In this document: piece by piece, positions 8,005-16,046 of the stretch | How positions within the stretch are numbered: the stretch's first letter is position 1 | How the letters are laid out: every line of letters starts with the position of its first letter | NCBI RefSeq assembly: GCF_009870825.1 | Contig: NZ_WTWY01000004.1 | Span: 1-64,000, forward strand | Length of the DNA stretch: 64,000 nt | From: Paenibacillus sp. USDA918EY | GTDB lineage: Bacteria; Bacillota; Bacilli; Paenibacillales; Paenibacillaceae | Direction: 5' to 3' | Position numbers and translations under genes: made by a program | The notes under the pieces: generated by a model | What the model was told of the DNA's origin: nothing | The model's input: only the letters and a program-made list of their open reading frames with translations | Databases searched by the model: none

Positions 8005-8601
8005 GTGAACAAGAGCTATGAAGTGGAGTATTGCAATCTGGAGCTTCGGTTTAACCGGCGGCATATTCAGGACCTGATTAAGGAATTGATACAGGAGGGA
8101 TATTCCCTGTACTGGAGCGAAAACGAATCGTTGTTCATCGTTTCCGTCAGAACGGGGCGCAAACTTGTCAAGCTGCGGTTTAACCGGACAAAAAACGGCT
8201 ACAAAATGGTTGGGGATTACGTCATCCGCGACGCCAAACTGGCGGAGTGGATGGAGAAGCTGATCGAGGATACGCGGGGCCATGCGGTGGTCAAAAGGTT
8301 CAAGGACCGCCAGATCCTGGTGGAAAGCATTTTATTCGGCGAAGTCATCCGTTTGGTTGAAATATCCGGATACCAGCAAAGGGTGCTGTATCAAAAGGGG
8401 CCGTTCATGACAGAGCAAGAGATATCGAAGCTCTATTTCTCGAAGGAAGGCGAAATGCGCCTGCTTCTGCTGCGGCTGGAAGTGGATGATGAGCTCGAAC
8501 GGCTTCATGAGGCGCTGCAAAACGGGGATGAGGAAAAAGCGGAGCTTAGCCGCCAAAAGCTGGCCGAAATGTCCAAACAGCTGCTTATGCTTGAATGGTG
8601 A
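8005..8601 (+). CDS. Conserved-looking protein of unknown function, 198 aa
   Basis: I do not recognise this family. The start is GTG, set by AAGGAGGG six bases upstream. The protein is charged and soluble, with no signal peptide or membrane segment. The N-terminal half alternates beta-strand-like segments (YEVEYCNLELRFNRRHIQ, YSLYWSENESLFIVSV). The C-terminal 70 residues are strongly helical and charged (LEVDDELERLHEALQNGDEEKAELSRQKLAEM), compatible with a coiled-coil or protein-binding tail. It stands alone upstream of gndA. The 270-base spacer before it holds a TATAAA-like box and small hairpins but no convincing promoter. Confidence 0.7.
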   Translation: MNKSYEVEYCNLELRFNRRHIQDLIKELIQEGYSLYWSENESLFIVSVRTGRKLVKLRFNRTKNGYKMVGDYVIRDAKLAEWMEKLIEDTRGHAVVKRFKDRQILVESILFGEVIRLVEISGYQQRVLYQKGPFMTEQEISKLYFSKEGEMRLLLLRLEVDDELERLHEALQNGDEEKAELSRQKLAEMSKQLLMLEW

Positions 8602-8730
8602 CGTTTTCGTCGGGATGGATCCGATGTTCCGGATGGTCGGGGATGATATGAAGCAAAATAAAAGCAAGTGACGGAAGCACCTCTGCCGGCAAGCGGGGTG
8701 TTTTGTCACGAGATGTTTTAAATCGTGGGG

Positions 8731-8759
8731 TTCACTTTGGCGCGTAAACACGCTAAAAT
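8731..8759 (+). promoter_or_regulatory. Putative gndA promoter
   Basis: TTCACT and TAAAAT are spaced by 17 bases and end 52 bases before the gndA start codon. Confidence 0.45.
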
Positions 8760-8811
8760 AGGCTTATTCTAAATTTTTCCCTAAAAAAACAAGTAAAGGA
8801 TGGAGGACCAT

Positions 8812-10224
8812 ATGTCGAAGCAACAAATCGGTGTTATTGGCCTTGCCGTCATGGGCAAAAACTTGGCTCTCAACATTGAAAGCAGAGGTTTTACCGTTTC
8901 CGTATTCAACCGTTCCCCGGAAAAAACCGAGGCCCTTCTCGAAGAAGCGAAAGGGAAAAAACTGACGGGCACTTTCTCCATGGAAGAGTTTGTCGAGTCG
9001 CTCGAGAAACCGCGCAAAATTTTGATCATGGTACAAGCCGGCAAAGCGACGGACGCTACCATCGAGCAATTGATTCCGCTTCTGGACGAGGGCGACATCA
9101 TTATCGACGGCGGCAACGCTTATTTCCCGGATACGCAGCGCCGCAGCAAAATGCTTGAAGAAAAAGGCTTCCGCTTTATCGGCGCAGGGGTTTCCGGCGG
9201 TGAAGAAGGGGCTCTTAAAGGACCATCGATCATGCCTGGCGGACCAAAAAGCGCTTATGAGCTGGTCGAGCCGATCCTGACATCGATTTCCGCCAAAGTG
9301 AACGGCGAGCCTTGCTGTACATACATTGGTCCGGACGGCGCCGGCCATTACGTCAAAATGGTGCATAACGGCATCGAGTATGGCGACATGCAGCTGATCT
9401 GCGAAGCCTACCATCTGCTGAAGGATGCGCTGGGTCTCGGCGCGGAGGAGCTGCACCAAATTTTCAGCGAGTGGAACAAAGGGGAGCTTGACAGCTACCT
9501 GATCGAAATTACCGCCGACATCTTCTCGCATAAAGATGAAGACACGGGCAAACCGATGGTCGACGTCATCCTTGACGCCGCCGGCCAAAAAGGAACCGGA
9601 AAATGGACAAGCCAAAGCTCCTTGGATCTCGGGGTTCCGCTGTCCATGATTACCGAATCGGTATTCTCCCGCTTCCTGTCCGCCATGAAGGAAGAACGCG
9701 TCGAAGCAAGCAAAATCCTGAGCGGTCCAAAAGCGGCGCCGTTCCAGGGCGACAAAGCCGAATTCATCGAAAACGTGCGCAAGGCGCTGTTCGCCAGCAA
9801 AATCGTATCCTATGCCCAAGGGTTCGCCCAACTTCGCGTCGCTTCCGACGAATACGGCTGGGATTTGAAATACGGCGACCTGGCAAGAATCTGGCGCGGA
9901 GGCTGCATCATCCGTTCCCGCTTCCTGCAAAACATCACGGACGCTTACGAAAAAAATCCGGGGCTCAAAAATCTGCTTCTTGATCCGTTCTTCAAAGACA
10001 TCATCGAGAACTATCAAGACGCATGGCGCCAAACGGTGTCCGCTGCCGTTGGCCGCGGCATTCCGGTGCCGGGCTTCTCGAGCGCGCTGGCTTATTTCGA
10101 CAGCTACCGCACCGAAAGACTTCCTGCGAACCTGCTGCAGGCGCAGCGCGATTACTTCGGCGCGCATACGTTCAAACGCGTCGACAAGGAAGGCGTCTTC
10201 CATCACAACTGGATCCAGGAATAA
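8812..10224 (+). CDS. gndA: 6-phosphogluconate dehydrogenase, NADP-dependent decarboxylating
   Basis: This 470-residue enzyme of the oxidative pentose phosphate pathway converts 6-phosphogluconate to ribulose 5-phosphate, CO2 and NADPH. The N-terminal dinucleotide-binding loop is [15 protein letters not shown]. Substrate and catalytic segments are visible in [19 protein letters not shown] and [15 protein letters not shown], and the C-terminal domain ends in the family's [15 protein letters not shown] region. Similarity is to B. subtilis GndA (YqjI) rather than the NAD-type GntZ. The ATG at codon MSKQQIG is chosen because GGAGG lies 5 bases upstream; an upstream in-frame start would overlap that site. 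Confidence 0.96.
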   Translation: MSKQQIGVIGLAVMGKNLALNIESRGFTVSVFNRSPEKTEALLEEAKGKKLTGTFSMEEFVESLEKPRKILIMVQAGKATDATIEQLIPLLDEGDIIIDGGNAYFPDTQRRSKMLEEKGFRFIGAGVSGGEEGALKGPSIMPGGPKSAYELVEPILTSISAKVNGEPCCTYIGPDGAGHYVKMVHNGIEYGDMQLICEAYHLLKDALGLGAEELHQIFSEWNKGELDSYLIEITADIFSHKDEDTGKPMVDVILDAAGQKGTGKWTSQSSLDLGVPLSMITESVFSRFLSAMKEERVEASKILSGPKAAPFQGDKAEFIENVRKALFASKIVSYAQGFAQLRVASDEYGWDLKYGDLARIWRGGCIIRSRFLQNITDAYEKNPGLKNLLLDPFFKDIIENYQDAWRQTVSAAVGRGIPVPGFSSALAYFDSYRTERLPANLLQAQRDYFGAHTFKRVDKEGVFHHNWIQE

Positions 10225-10239
10225 GAGGAGCGTGAGCCG

Positions 10240-10554
10240 TTAGGACCGTTCGCCGGAAGCCGGCGGGACAAGCCCGTGCATCGCCTCCCGAAGGCAGATC
10301 CGGATCCGCTCGTCTTGCGCATGGCCTGCCGCGGAGCGGTCCAGCAGCAAAAGCGCGGCTTCGCCGAAGAACTGGAAATTTTGCAATAATCGTGGCTTGG
10401 GGAGCTCCAGCAGCGCTGGTTCTCCTTGAGCCACTTTTTGTTGCACGTAATGCAAAACCCATAACATATCCTCCCGGCAAAGGATATGGCGCGGGTCGGC
10501 AATTTTTTTGATTCTTGACAACGTTTCTGGCGAATGGGAACGGGATTCTGGCAT
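10240..10554 (-). CDS. Hypothetical protein, 104 aa
   Basis: No family is recognised. The chain is mostly helical: a charged N-terminus, then RHILCREDMLWVLHYVQQKV, a Pro/Leu-rich LLELPKPRLLQNFQFFGEAALLLL segment, and RIRICLREAMHGLV near the end. AAGGAG lies 14 bases upstream of the ATG, rather far. A GTG five codons earlier overlaps that site and is unlikely. The stop lies 15 bases from the convergent gndA stop, and I see no terminator between them. It is probably a real but lineage-specific gene. Confidence 0.5.
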   Translation of the reverse strand: MPESRSHSPETLSRIKKIADPRHILCREDMLWVLHYVQQKVAQGEPALLELPKPRLLQNFQFFGEAALLLLDRSAAGHAQDERIRICLREAMHGLVPPASGERS

Positions 10555-10783
10555 GACGGATGCTTCCACTCCTTACGATACTCCGATTTTTTCCTGAAAA
10601 TCGCATCGCTAGTCGTCGTATTTATAGTCCATAGAATGTATATGCTAGACTGGCAAAAAATAGACTGCCGATGGATCCAGCTATGGATCGGGCTTCCCAT
10701 CCGTGCAGCAGCGGCAATTCAGGGTATATTAGCGGGCATATGCGGGATAACCAGGCGAAGGAAGACCGAATGGTTTTGCGAGA

Positions 10784-10813
10784 TTGTCGAAACTTTTTGG
10801 CCTGTGTTATGAT
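10784..10813 (+). promoter_or_regulatory. Putative aroK promoter with extended -10
   Basis: TTGTCG and TATGAT are spaced by 18 bases, and TGT directly precedes the -10 box. Transcription would start just upstream of the shikimate kinase start codons. Confidence 0.5.
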
Positions 10814-10829
10814 ATGAAAAAGCTTGAGA

Positions 10830-11372
10830 ATGACAGGAAGCAAATGGGGTGCAGGATTGAGCCAGACGAAACGAAACATCATATTGATCGGAATGATGGG
10901 GACAGGGAAGTCGACGGTCGGCGACATTTTGGCGAAGAAGCTCGGATATTCGCTGGTCGATTTGGATGCGGCCATCGTGGCCGAAGAAGGCATGACGATT
11001 CCCGAAATGTTCGAGCTTCACGGGGAGCCTTATTTCCGCAAGGCGGAAACCGGCGTTTTGCGCAAAATATTGGCGCAGGACGGCAGCAAGGTCGTGGCCA
11101 CCGGCGGCGGCTGCGTTTTGCGCGAAGAAAACCGCGACCTTATGCTGCAAGGCGGATTCGTGGTCGCCCTCACGGCCGATGCGGAAGCAATCGTAAACCG
11201 GGTAAAAGGCGACGCCAACCGGCCGCTGCTCGCCGGCGACGCGGAGGAGCGGGTCCGGACGATTTTGAAAGAGCGCAAGGACGCCTACAGGTTTGCCCAC
11301 TGCACGGTGGACACGAGCCGTCTCGGCGCCGATGAAGTGGCGTTGAAAATTTTAACGCATTACCGCGTCTAA
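10830..11372 (+). CDS. aroK: Shikimate kinase
   Basis: This P-loop kinase of about 180 residues phosphorylates shikimate, the fifth step of chorismate synthesis. The Walker A loop is GMMGTGKST. The shikimate-binding aspartate lies in LVDLDAAI, the GGGC loop in VVATGGGCVLREEN, and the lid region contains ANRPLL. The start is uncertain: ATG at 10830 is used here, TTG at 10824 is possible, and TTG at 10857, nine bases after GGGG, would give a chain nine residues shorter that begins closer to RNIILIG. The EPSP synthase of the same pathway follows downstream, beyond a convergent rhodanese gene. Confidence 0.9.
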   Translation: MTGSKWGAGLSQTKRNIILIGMMGTGKSTVGDILAKKLGYSLVDLDAAIVAEEGMTIPEMFELHGEPYFRKAETGVLRKILAQDGSKVVATGGGCVLREENRDLMLQGGFVVALTADAEAIVNRVKGDANRPLLAGDAEERVRTILKERKDAYRFAHCTVDTSRLGADEVALKILTHYRV

Positions 11373-11540
11373 GCCGTTTTGTGTTAAGATAGTATAAAAG
11401 AGGATTTAAGGGACGGGCATTCGCAAGAAAACCGGGAAACATAAGGAAAACGTCTATCGGCGTATTTTGACAGAAGACAGGCCGCACTTTGCGGGGATTT
11501 TCCTTGAGATATAGGGAAGGAATTCGCTTCTTATATCTAA

Positions 11541-11574
11541 AAAAAACGGCAAGCCCTTATCAGGCCTGCCGCTT
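11541..11574 (-). terminator. Intrinsic terminator of rhodanese gene
   Basis: On the minus strand GCGGCAGGCC and GGGCTTGCCGT pair around TGATAA and are followed by a run of Ts. Confidence 0.85.
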
Positions 11575-11585
11575 TCGTCAAGTCA

Positions 11586-11891
11586 TTAAGCTTCGTCTTC
11601 GTTCCATTGGAGCATGCCGCCCGTCATGTTGACGCATTCGATGCCAAACTGCTGCAGATATTGACATGCTCTCATGCTGCGGCCGCCGCTGCGGCAAATC
11701 ATGATGACTTCGCCTTCCTTCGGTATTTCATCCAGGCGGTCCGGAATTTGCCCGAGCGGGATATGTTTCGCTCCGCTGATCATGCCCTGCGCGACTTCGT
11801 CATCCTCGCGGACGTCGATCATCTGGAGCGTTTCCCCGGCAAGAAGGCGCCGTCTCAATTCGGACGGTTCTATTTCACGAATGGACGTCAT
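11586..11891 (-). CDS. Single-domain rhodanese-like protein
   Basis: This 101-residue rhodanese has the catalytic loop CRSGGRS, with the persulfide-forming cysteine at residue 66. The surrounding IDVREDDEVAQGMISGAKHIPLGQIP segment is typical of the stand-alone GlpE/PspE-like class. It is probably a cytoplasmic sulfurtransferase or sulfur carrier; the acceptor is unknown. The ATG at 11891 is preceded by AGAGG with 9-base spacing; a TTG two codons earlier is too close to that site. It lies between aroK and aroA on the opposite strand and has its own terminator. Confidence 0.9.
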   Translation of the reverse strand: MTSIREIEPSELRRRLLAGETLQMIDVREDDEVAQGMISGAKHIPLGQIPDRLDEIPKEGEVIMICRSGGRSMRACQYLQQFGIECVNMTGGMLQWNEDEA

Positions 11892-12028
11892 ATGCAATAA
11901 CCTCTTTTCAGTTGTCGTTATTTTGGACTTCGCAAAAATTTCCGATTCAGTCGGTTAAGGGAAACAAGATGCGGACAAAATGCGGTCCGTTCCTTCGAAT
12001 GCTCCCATGCTTGAAAGCCGCTTGTTTC

Positions 12029-12045
12029 GGATTTTTGCAAGATCC
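12029..12045. repeat. Imperfect 17-bp palindrome GGATTTTTGCAAGATCC
   Basis: The same 17-mer with two changes occurs at 46764-46780, and half-copies GGATTTTGCA are present at 14113, 14033 (inverted) and 20957. Here it overlaps the putative -35 box of the aroA promoter, so it could be an operator or a dispersed repeat. Confidence 0.45.
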
Positions 12046-12063
12046 CTTATGTAATTATATTAA
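12035..12063 (+). promoter_or_regulatory. Putative aroA promoter
   Basis: TTGCAA and TATTAA are spaced by 17 bases, about 87 bases upstream of the aroA ATG. The -35 box lies within the GGATTTTTGCAAGATCC palindrome. Confidence 0.35.
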
Positions 12064-12149
12064 TGATAACCAAGCTTTAAACGGGCTGTCAAATCGCACT
12101 TGCATTCCGGCTGAAGCGTGAACTTATTCGAGAAGGAGACATGGGGCAT

Positions 12150-13442
12150 ATGGATTTGATCGTTAAACCGACTCCGCGGTTACAGGGGGAAATCGGAGCG
12201 CTTTCCTCCAAAAACTATACGACGCGTTATTTGCTGGTCGCGGCCTTGGCCGAAGGGACCAGCACGGTATATTTTCCGGCTCATAGCGAGGACAGCGACG
12301 CGATGCGCCGCTGCATTCAGGATTTGGGAGCCGTGCTTGTCGAAGACGAGGAAAAAGCGGTCATTACGGGCTTCGGCCGCCATCCGCGGGACGTGAAAGA
12401 ACTGAACGTCGGCAATGCGGGAGCCGTTCTCCGATTTTTGATGGGCATCGCTTCGCTTTGCCCGGACGTGACGTTCGTGAATACATATCCGGATTCGCTC
12501 GGCAAACGTCCGCACGACGACCTGATTGTAGCGCTGGAGCAAATGGGGGTTGAGGTGGAGCATAACGACGGCCGCCTGCCGATCCGGATTCGCGGCGGAC
12601 GGCCGAAAGGCGGCCGCATTCAAGTCTCCGGCTCGGTCAGCTCGCAATATTTGAGCGCGCTTTTGTTTTTGACGCCGCTGCTTGCGGAAGACAGCGAAAT
12701 CGAAGTGACCGGCGACCTGAAATCGAAGGTCGTTGTCGGCCAGACGCTGGAGGTGCTGGAGCAGGCGGGCATCGTCATTCATGCGAGCGACGATTACATG
12801 CGGTTCCGCGTCCCGGGCAGCCAATCCTACCAGGCGAAAACGTACACGGTCCAGGGCGACTATCCGGGCTCGGCAGCCGTTCTCGCCGCCGCCGTGGTGA
12901 CGGAATCCGACGTGCTCGTCAAACGCCTGCCGGTGGAAAGCAAGCAAGGGGAGCGGGCCGTCGTAGACGTGCTGCGCATGATGGAAGCGCCGCTGACGCA
13001 TGAACATGACGAGGTGCACGTCAAGGGCAACGGGAAGCTGAAAGCGGTCGAGTTCGACGGCGATGCTGCGACCGACGCGGTGCTGGCGATGGTGGCGGCC
13101 GCCGTGTTTGCGGAAGGAACGTCGCGTTTCTATAACGTGGAGAACCTTCGTTACAAGGAATGCGACCGGATCACCGATTATTTGGCGGAGCTTCGCAAAG
13201 CCGGGGCGAACGTGGAGGAGCGACAAGCCGAAATTATCGTCCACGGGCGTCCGGAAGGCGTCGAAGGCGGCGTGGAGATCAACGCCCATTACGACCATCG
13301 CGTCATTATGGCGCTGACGATCGTCGGGCTGCGCGCCAAACAGCCGATCACGATTAAGGACGCGCATCACGTCGCCAAATCCTATCCGCAGTTTTTTGAG
13401 CATATGAAGGCGCTTGGAGCGCAGGTTGAATGGGTAAAATAA
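12150..13442 (+). CDS. aroA: EPSP synthase-like enzyme (3-phosphoshikimate 1-carboxyvinyltransferase), divergent
   Basis: This 430-residue enzyme of the EPSP synthase/MurA fold would join phosphoenolpyruvate to shikimate 3-phosphate. Catalytic positions are kept: K21 and R26 (in SSKNYTTR instead of the usual DKSxSxR), S164-S165-Q166, D309, E337 in RYKECDR, D382-H383-R384 and K410. The PEP/glyphosate loop is NVGNAGAVLRF, so the residues equivalent to E. coli T97 and P101 are A92 and F96. The ATG at 12150 fits AAGGAG better than an ATG 9 bases upstream. A paralogous carboxyvinyl transferase role cannot be excluded without finding a second aroA in the genome. Confidence 0.82.
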   Translation: MDLIVKPTPRLQGEIGALSSKNYTTRYLLVAALAEGTSTVYFPAHSEDSDAMRRCIQDLGAVLVEDEEKAVITGFGRHPRDVKELNVGNAGAVLRFLMGIASLCPDVTFVNTYPDSLGKRPHDDLIVALEQMGVEVEHNDGRLPIRIRGGRPKGGRIQVSGSVSSQYLSALLFLTPLLAEDSEIEVTGDLKSKVVVGQTLEVLEQAGIVIHASDDYMRFRVPGSQSYQAKTYTVQGDYPGSAAVLAAAVVTESDVLVKRLPVESKQGERAVVDVLRMMEAPLTHEHDEVHVKGNGKLKAVEFDGDAATDAVLAMVAAAVFAEGTSRFYNVENLRYKECDRITDYLAELRKAGANVEERQAEIIVHGRPEGVEGGVEINAHYDHRVIMALTIVGLRAKQPITIKDAHHVAKSYPQFFEHMKALGAQVEWVK

Positions 13443-13504
13443 AATAGCGGATTATCATAAGCTCATATCATGAAGTTCATATAATAAGGAAGAAGGGATC
13501 GAAC

Positions 13505-13945
13505 ATGGCATTCGAAAATCCGACGCGCGACGAAATCAAGGTGATTTTGGAGCAGGCCGGGAACATAGCGGTCGTAGGATTGTCCGACAAACCGGACCGG
13601 ACCTCCTATATGATCGCCGAGGCGATGCAAAACCGCGGCTACCGGATCATCCCGGTCAACCCGAATGCGGCGGGAAAGCATATTTTGGGCGAAACCTGCT
13701 ACGCATCGCTGAAAGAGATCCCCGAGCCGGTCGATATCGTGAACGTGTTCCGCCGGAGCAAATATTGCGCGGACGTGGCCAGGGAGGCCGCTGAAATTCA
13801 TGCGAACGTGCTGTGGCTTCAGCTCGGCATCGTCAGCGACGAGGCTGCGGCGATCGCTCAAGAAAACGGCATGAGAGTGATCATGGACCGCTGCATCAAG
13901 GTGGAAGAGGCGGTTACGCAGCCGGACCGTTCCGGTCACCGGTAA
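13505..13945 (+). CDS. CoA-binding domain protein (YneT/YccU-like)
   Basis: This 146-residue protein is a single CoA_binding Rossmann-like domain. The nucleotide-binding start is NIAVVGLSDKPDRTSYMIAEAM, followed by GYRIIPVNPN, VDIVNVFRR and the C-terminal MDRCIKVE, the signature order of the YneT/YccU family. Family members bind coenzyme A or its derivatives, and the physiological role is not settled. A ribosome site AAGAAGGGATCGAAC precedes the ATG. It lies 60 bases after aroA, could be co-transcribed with it, and has a strong terminator. Confidence 0.9.
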   Translation: MAFENPTRDEIKVILEQAGNIAVVGLSDKPDRTSYMIAEAMQNRGYRIIPVNPNAAGKHILGETCYASLKEIPEPVDIVNVFRRSKYCADVAREAAEIHANVLWLQLGIVSDEAAAIAQENGMRVIMDRCIKVEEAVTQPDRSGHR

Positions 13946-13954
13946 CCGGCAGGC

Positions 13955-13996
13955 TAAACATCTCCGGGGAGCGAAGCTTCCCCGGGGATGTTTTTG
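13955..13996 (+). terminator. Intrinsic terminator
   Basis: AAACATC-T-CCGGGG pairs with CCCCGG-GGATGTTT around AGCGAAGCTT. The right arm runs into five Ts. Confidence 0.88.
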
Positions 13997-14032
13997 TGCC
14001 TGCCTAAACGGGCGGACGCTAAGATCGGAATA

Positions 14033-14122
14033 TGCAAAATCCTTTTTGACAAAACGTTGATCTAAGCTTACCATTTGAAATATGCGCAGATTTTGCAAGG
14101 ATAGGCAAGCTGGGATTTTGCA
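14033..14122. repeat. Three GGATTTTGCA half-sites around the PTS promoter
   Basis: TGCAAAATCC (14033-14042, inverted), GATTTTGCA (14089-14097) and GGATTTTGCA (14113-14122) flank the putative promoter. The motif is a half of the 17-bp palindrome seen upstream of aroA and rqcH/yloB. It is a candidate operator array. Confidence 0.4.
14046..14074 (+). promoter_or_regulatory. Putative promoter of the PTS operon
   Basis: TTGACA and TACCAT are spaced by 17 bases, about 85 bases upstream of the TTG start of the EIICBA gene. Confidence 0.5.
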
Positions 14123-14159
14123 AATTCTGATCTGTTTTTTGAAAGGAGAGTGCCTTTTC

Positions 14160-16046
14160 TTGAATTGGCTCGGATCACTGCAGCAGCTCGGAAGAGCGGT
14201 TATACTGCCCACGATGGTCCTTCCATCAGCCGCCATATTGCTGAGCGTAGGCAGTCTTCCCTGGGCCGCATGGGGTCTTCCTCACGTCGCTGAGGTTTGC
14301 ACGTGGGCCGGACAGGGCATTTTCTATTTCCTCCCGTATTTGTTTGCGGTCGGCGTGGCCTGGGGGCTTTCGAATCAGGCGGGACCCGCGGGGCTTGCGG
14401 CGCTGGCGGGCATGTTTATTTACGACCAAATCACGCGGCATTTGGGCAGCGGCGGCATCCAGCCCACGACGCTGATCGGCGTCCTGTTCGGGATTTTGTC
14501 CGGCGTCGCCTCGAACCGTTATAAGCATATCAAACTCCCCGAAGCGGTGCAGTTTTTTGGCGGGTCGAGGTTTGTCCTTTTGTTTATGGGCTTGTTTTCA
14601 ACGTTGTTTTCTTGGGTGCTGCTTTTCATCACCCCGTATTTGCAGAAAGGCCTGGATGAACTGACGCTGCTCATGAGTCATTTGGGCGGTTTCGGCTTGT
14701 TTTTGTATGGCATTTTGTACCGGGTGCTGACCGCATTCGGTTTGCATCATCTGCTCAACAACATTTTCTGGTTCCAGGCGGGTTCCTACCAAACCCCTTC
14801 GGGGAACATCGTGCAGGGCGACCTGCCGCGCTTTTTTGCCGGGGACCCGACTGCGGGCGGCTATATGGCCGGCCTGTTCCCGATCATGATGTTCGCGCTG
14901 CCGGCCATCGCGCTGGCCATTATACAGGAAGCGCGCGAAGACTTGAAACCGAAGATAAAAAAGACATTTTTGACGGCGGCGCTCGTATGTTTTTTAACAG
15001 GGGTGTCCGAGCAGATCGAGTTTGCGTTTTTGTTCGCCGCGCCGTATTTGTTCATTTTGCACGCGGTGCTCTCCGGGGCCGCCATGTGGCTTACCTATGA
15101 ACTGGACATTCATCACGGCTTCTCCTATTCGGCGGGGGCCATCGATTTTTTTCTCAACCTGCATTTGTCCCATCATGCGTGGCTGCTGATTCCGATCGGC
15201 ATCGGCTACGGTTTCGTCTATTATTTTTTGTTCCGGTGGGCGATCCGCAAATTCCAGATTCCGACGCCGGGGCGCGAGGAAGGTTCGACGCTCGAGGATT
15301 GGGCGGGAAGCATTCCGTATCAGGCTCCGCTTATTTTGGAGGCGCTCGGCGGCAAGGACAACATCGTCCAGGTCGAATCCTGCATCACCCGGCTTAGGCT
15401 CACCGTCAAAAACGACAGGCTTGTGGACGGCAACGCGTTGAAGCTGCTCGGCTCGGCAGGATTGATCAAGCTTGGCGGAGGCAACGTTCAGGTCGTGTTC
15501 GGCACGTACTCCGAACTGATCCGCGAGGAAGTGAACAAGCTGCTTCAGCGGGATTTGCCGCGGGTGCTGTTCAGCGCGCCGGTGCAAGGCCGGATGCTTC
15601 CGATCGAGGAGGTTCCGGATCAGATCTTCGCAGCCAAGCTCGTCGGCGACGGCGTCGCCTTCATGCCGGAGCGGGGAGAACTGGTCTCGCCCGTGTACGG
15701 CACGATCGTTCACATCTATCCGACGATGCATGCGATCGGTATTTCCACGCCGGATGGCCTCGAAGTGCTGCTGCATATCGGCATCGATACTTCCCAGCTT
15801 AAGGGAGGGCATTTTACGGCGGTCGTTAAAGAAGGCGACGCGGTCGAACCGGGTCAGCTGCTTGTCAAGTTCGACCTGGCTTACATTAAGGCGCATGCCA
15901 CCTCGATCGCGACGCCGATGGTCATTACGAATCCGGACCGCGTCAAATCGTGGAGCTTCGCCCCGTTCAAAGCGGTCAAAAAAGGGCAGACATCGGTTAT
16001 GTCCGTAGTATTACACGACAGAAATGTTGGGGGTTTGGAATCATGA
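14160..16046 (+). CDS. PTS transporter EIICBA, N-acetylglucosamine/glucose type
   Basis: This 628-residue sugar permease of the glucose superfamily has domains in the order IIC-IIB-IIA. IIC occupies about residues 1-370, with many membrane helices and the HHLLNNIFWFQAGSY substrate-region motif that points to N-acetylglucosamine. IIB has phosphocysteine C408 in ESCITRLRL. IIA has H524 (TMHAIGIS) and phosphoryl-accepting H539 (LLHIGIDT). The start is TTG after AAAGGAG; an ATG further upstream has no ribosome site. Its stop overlaps the enzyme I start (ATGA), so the two are co-translated. Glucose remains a possible substrate. Confidence 0.88.
   Translation: MNWLGSLQQLGRAVILPTMVLPSAAILLSVGSLPWAAWGLPHVAEVCTWAGQGIFYFLPYLFAVGVAWGLSNQAGPAGLAALAGMFIYDQITRHLGSGGIQPTTLIGVLFGILSGVASNRYKHIKLPEAVQFFGGSRFVLLFMGLFSTLFSWVLLFITPYLQKGLDELTLLMSHLGGFGLFLYGILYRVLTAFGLHHLLNNIFWFQAGSYQTPSGNIVQGDLPRFFAGDPTAGGYMAGLFPIMMFALPAIALAIIQEAREDLKPKIKKTFLTAALVCFLTGVSEQIEFAFLFAAPYLFILHAVLSGAAMWLTYELDIHHGFSYSAGAIDFFLNLHLSHHAWLLIPIGIGYGFVYYFLFRWAIRKFQIPTPGREEGSTLEDWAGSIPYQAPLILEALGGKDNIVQVESCITRLRLTVKNDRLVDGNALKLLGSAGLIKLGGGNVQVVFGTYSELIREEVNKLLQRDLPRVLFSAPVQGRMLPIEEVPDQIFAAKLVGDGVAFMPERGELVSPVYGTIVHIYPTMHAIGISTPDGLEVLLHIGIDTSQLKGGHFTAVVKEGDAVEPGQLLVKFDLAYIKAHATSIATPMVITNPDRVKSWSFAPFKAVKKGQTSVMSVVLHDRNVGGLES

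Noticed and set aside
8764-10206. 480-codon open frame antisense to gndA
   Set aside because: It mirrors the gndA frame, has no ribosome site or family resemblance, and its composition (runs of Phe, Arg, His) is typical of an antisense shadow of a highly biased gene.
10534-10812. 92-codon plus-strand frame upstream of aroK
   Set aside because: No ribosome site; it overlaps the 5' part of the minus-strand hypothetical gene and crosses the aroK promoter.
11912-12121. 69-codon frame upstream of aroA
   Set aside because: No ribosome site; the sequence holds a promoter and a palindrome, and the translation resembles no protein.
12180-13403. 407-codon open frame antisense to aroA
   Set aside because: It lies entirely within aroA on the opposite strand, with shadow-type composition and no start signal.
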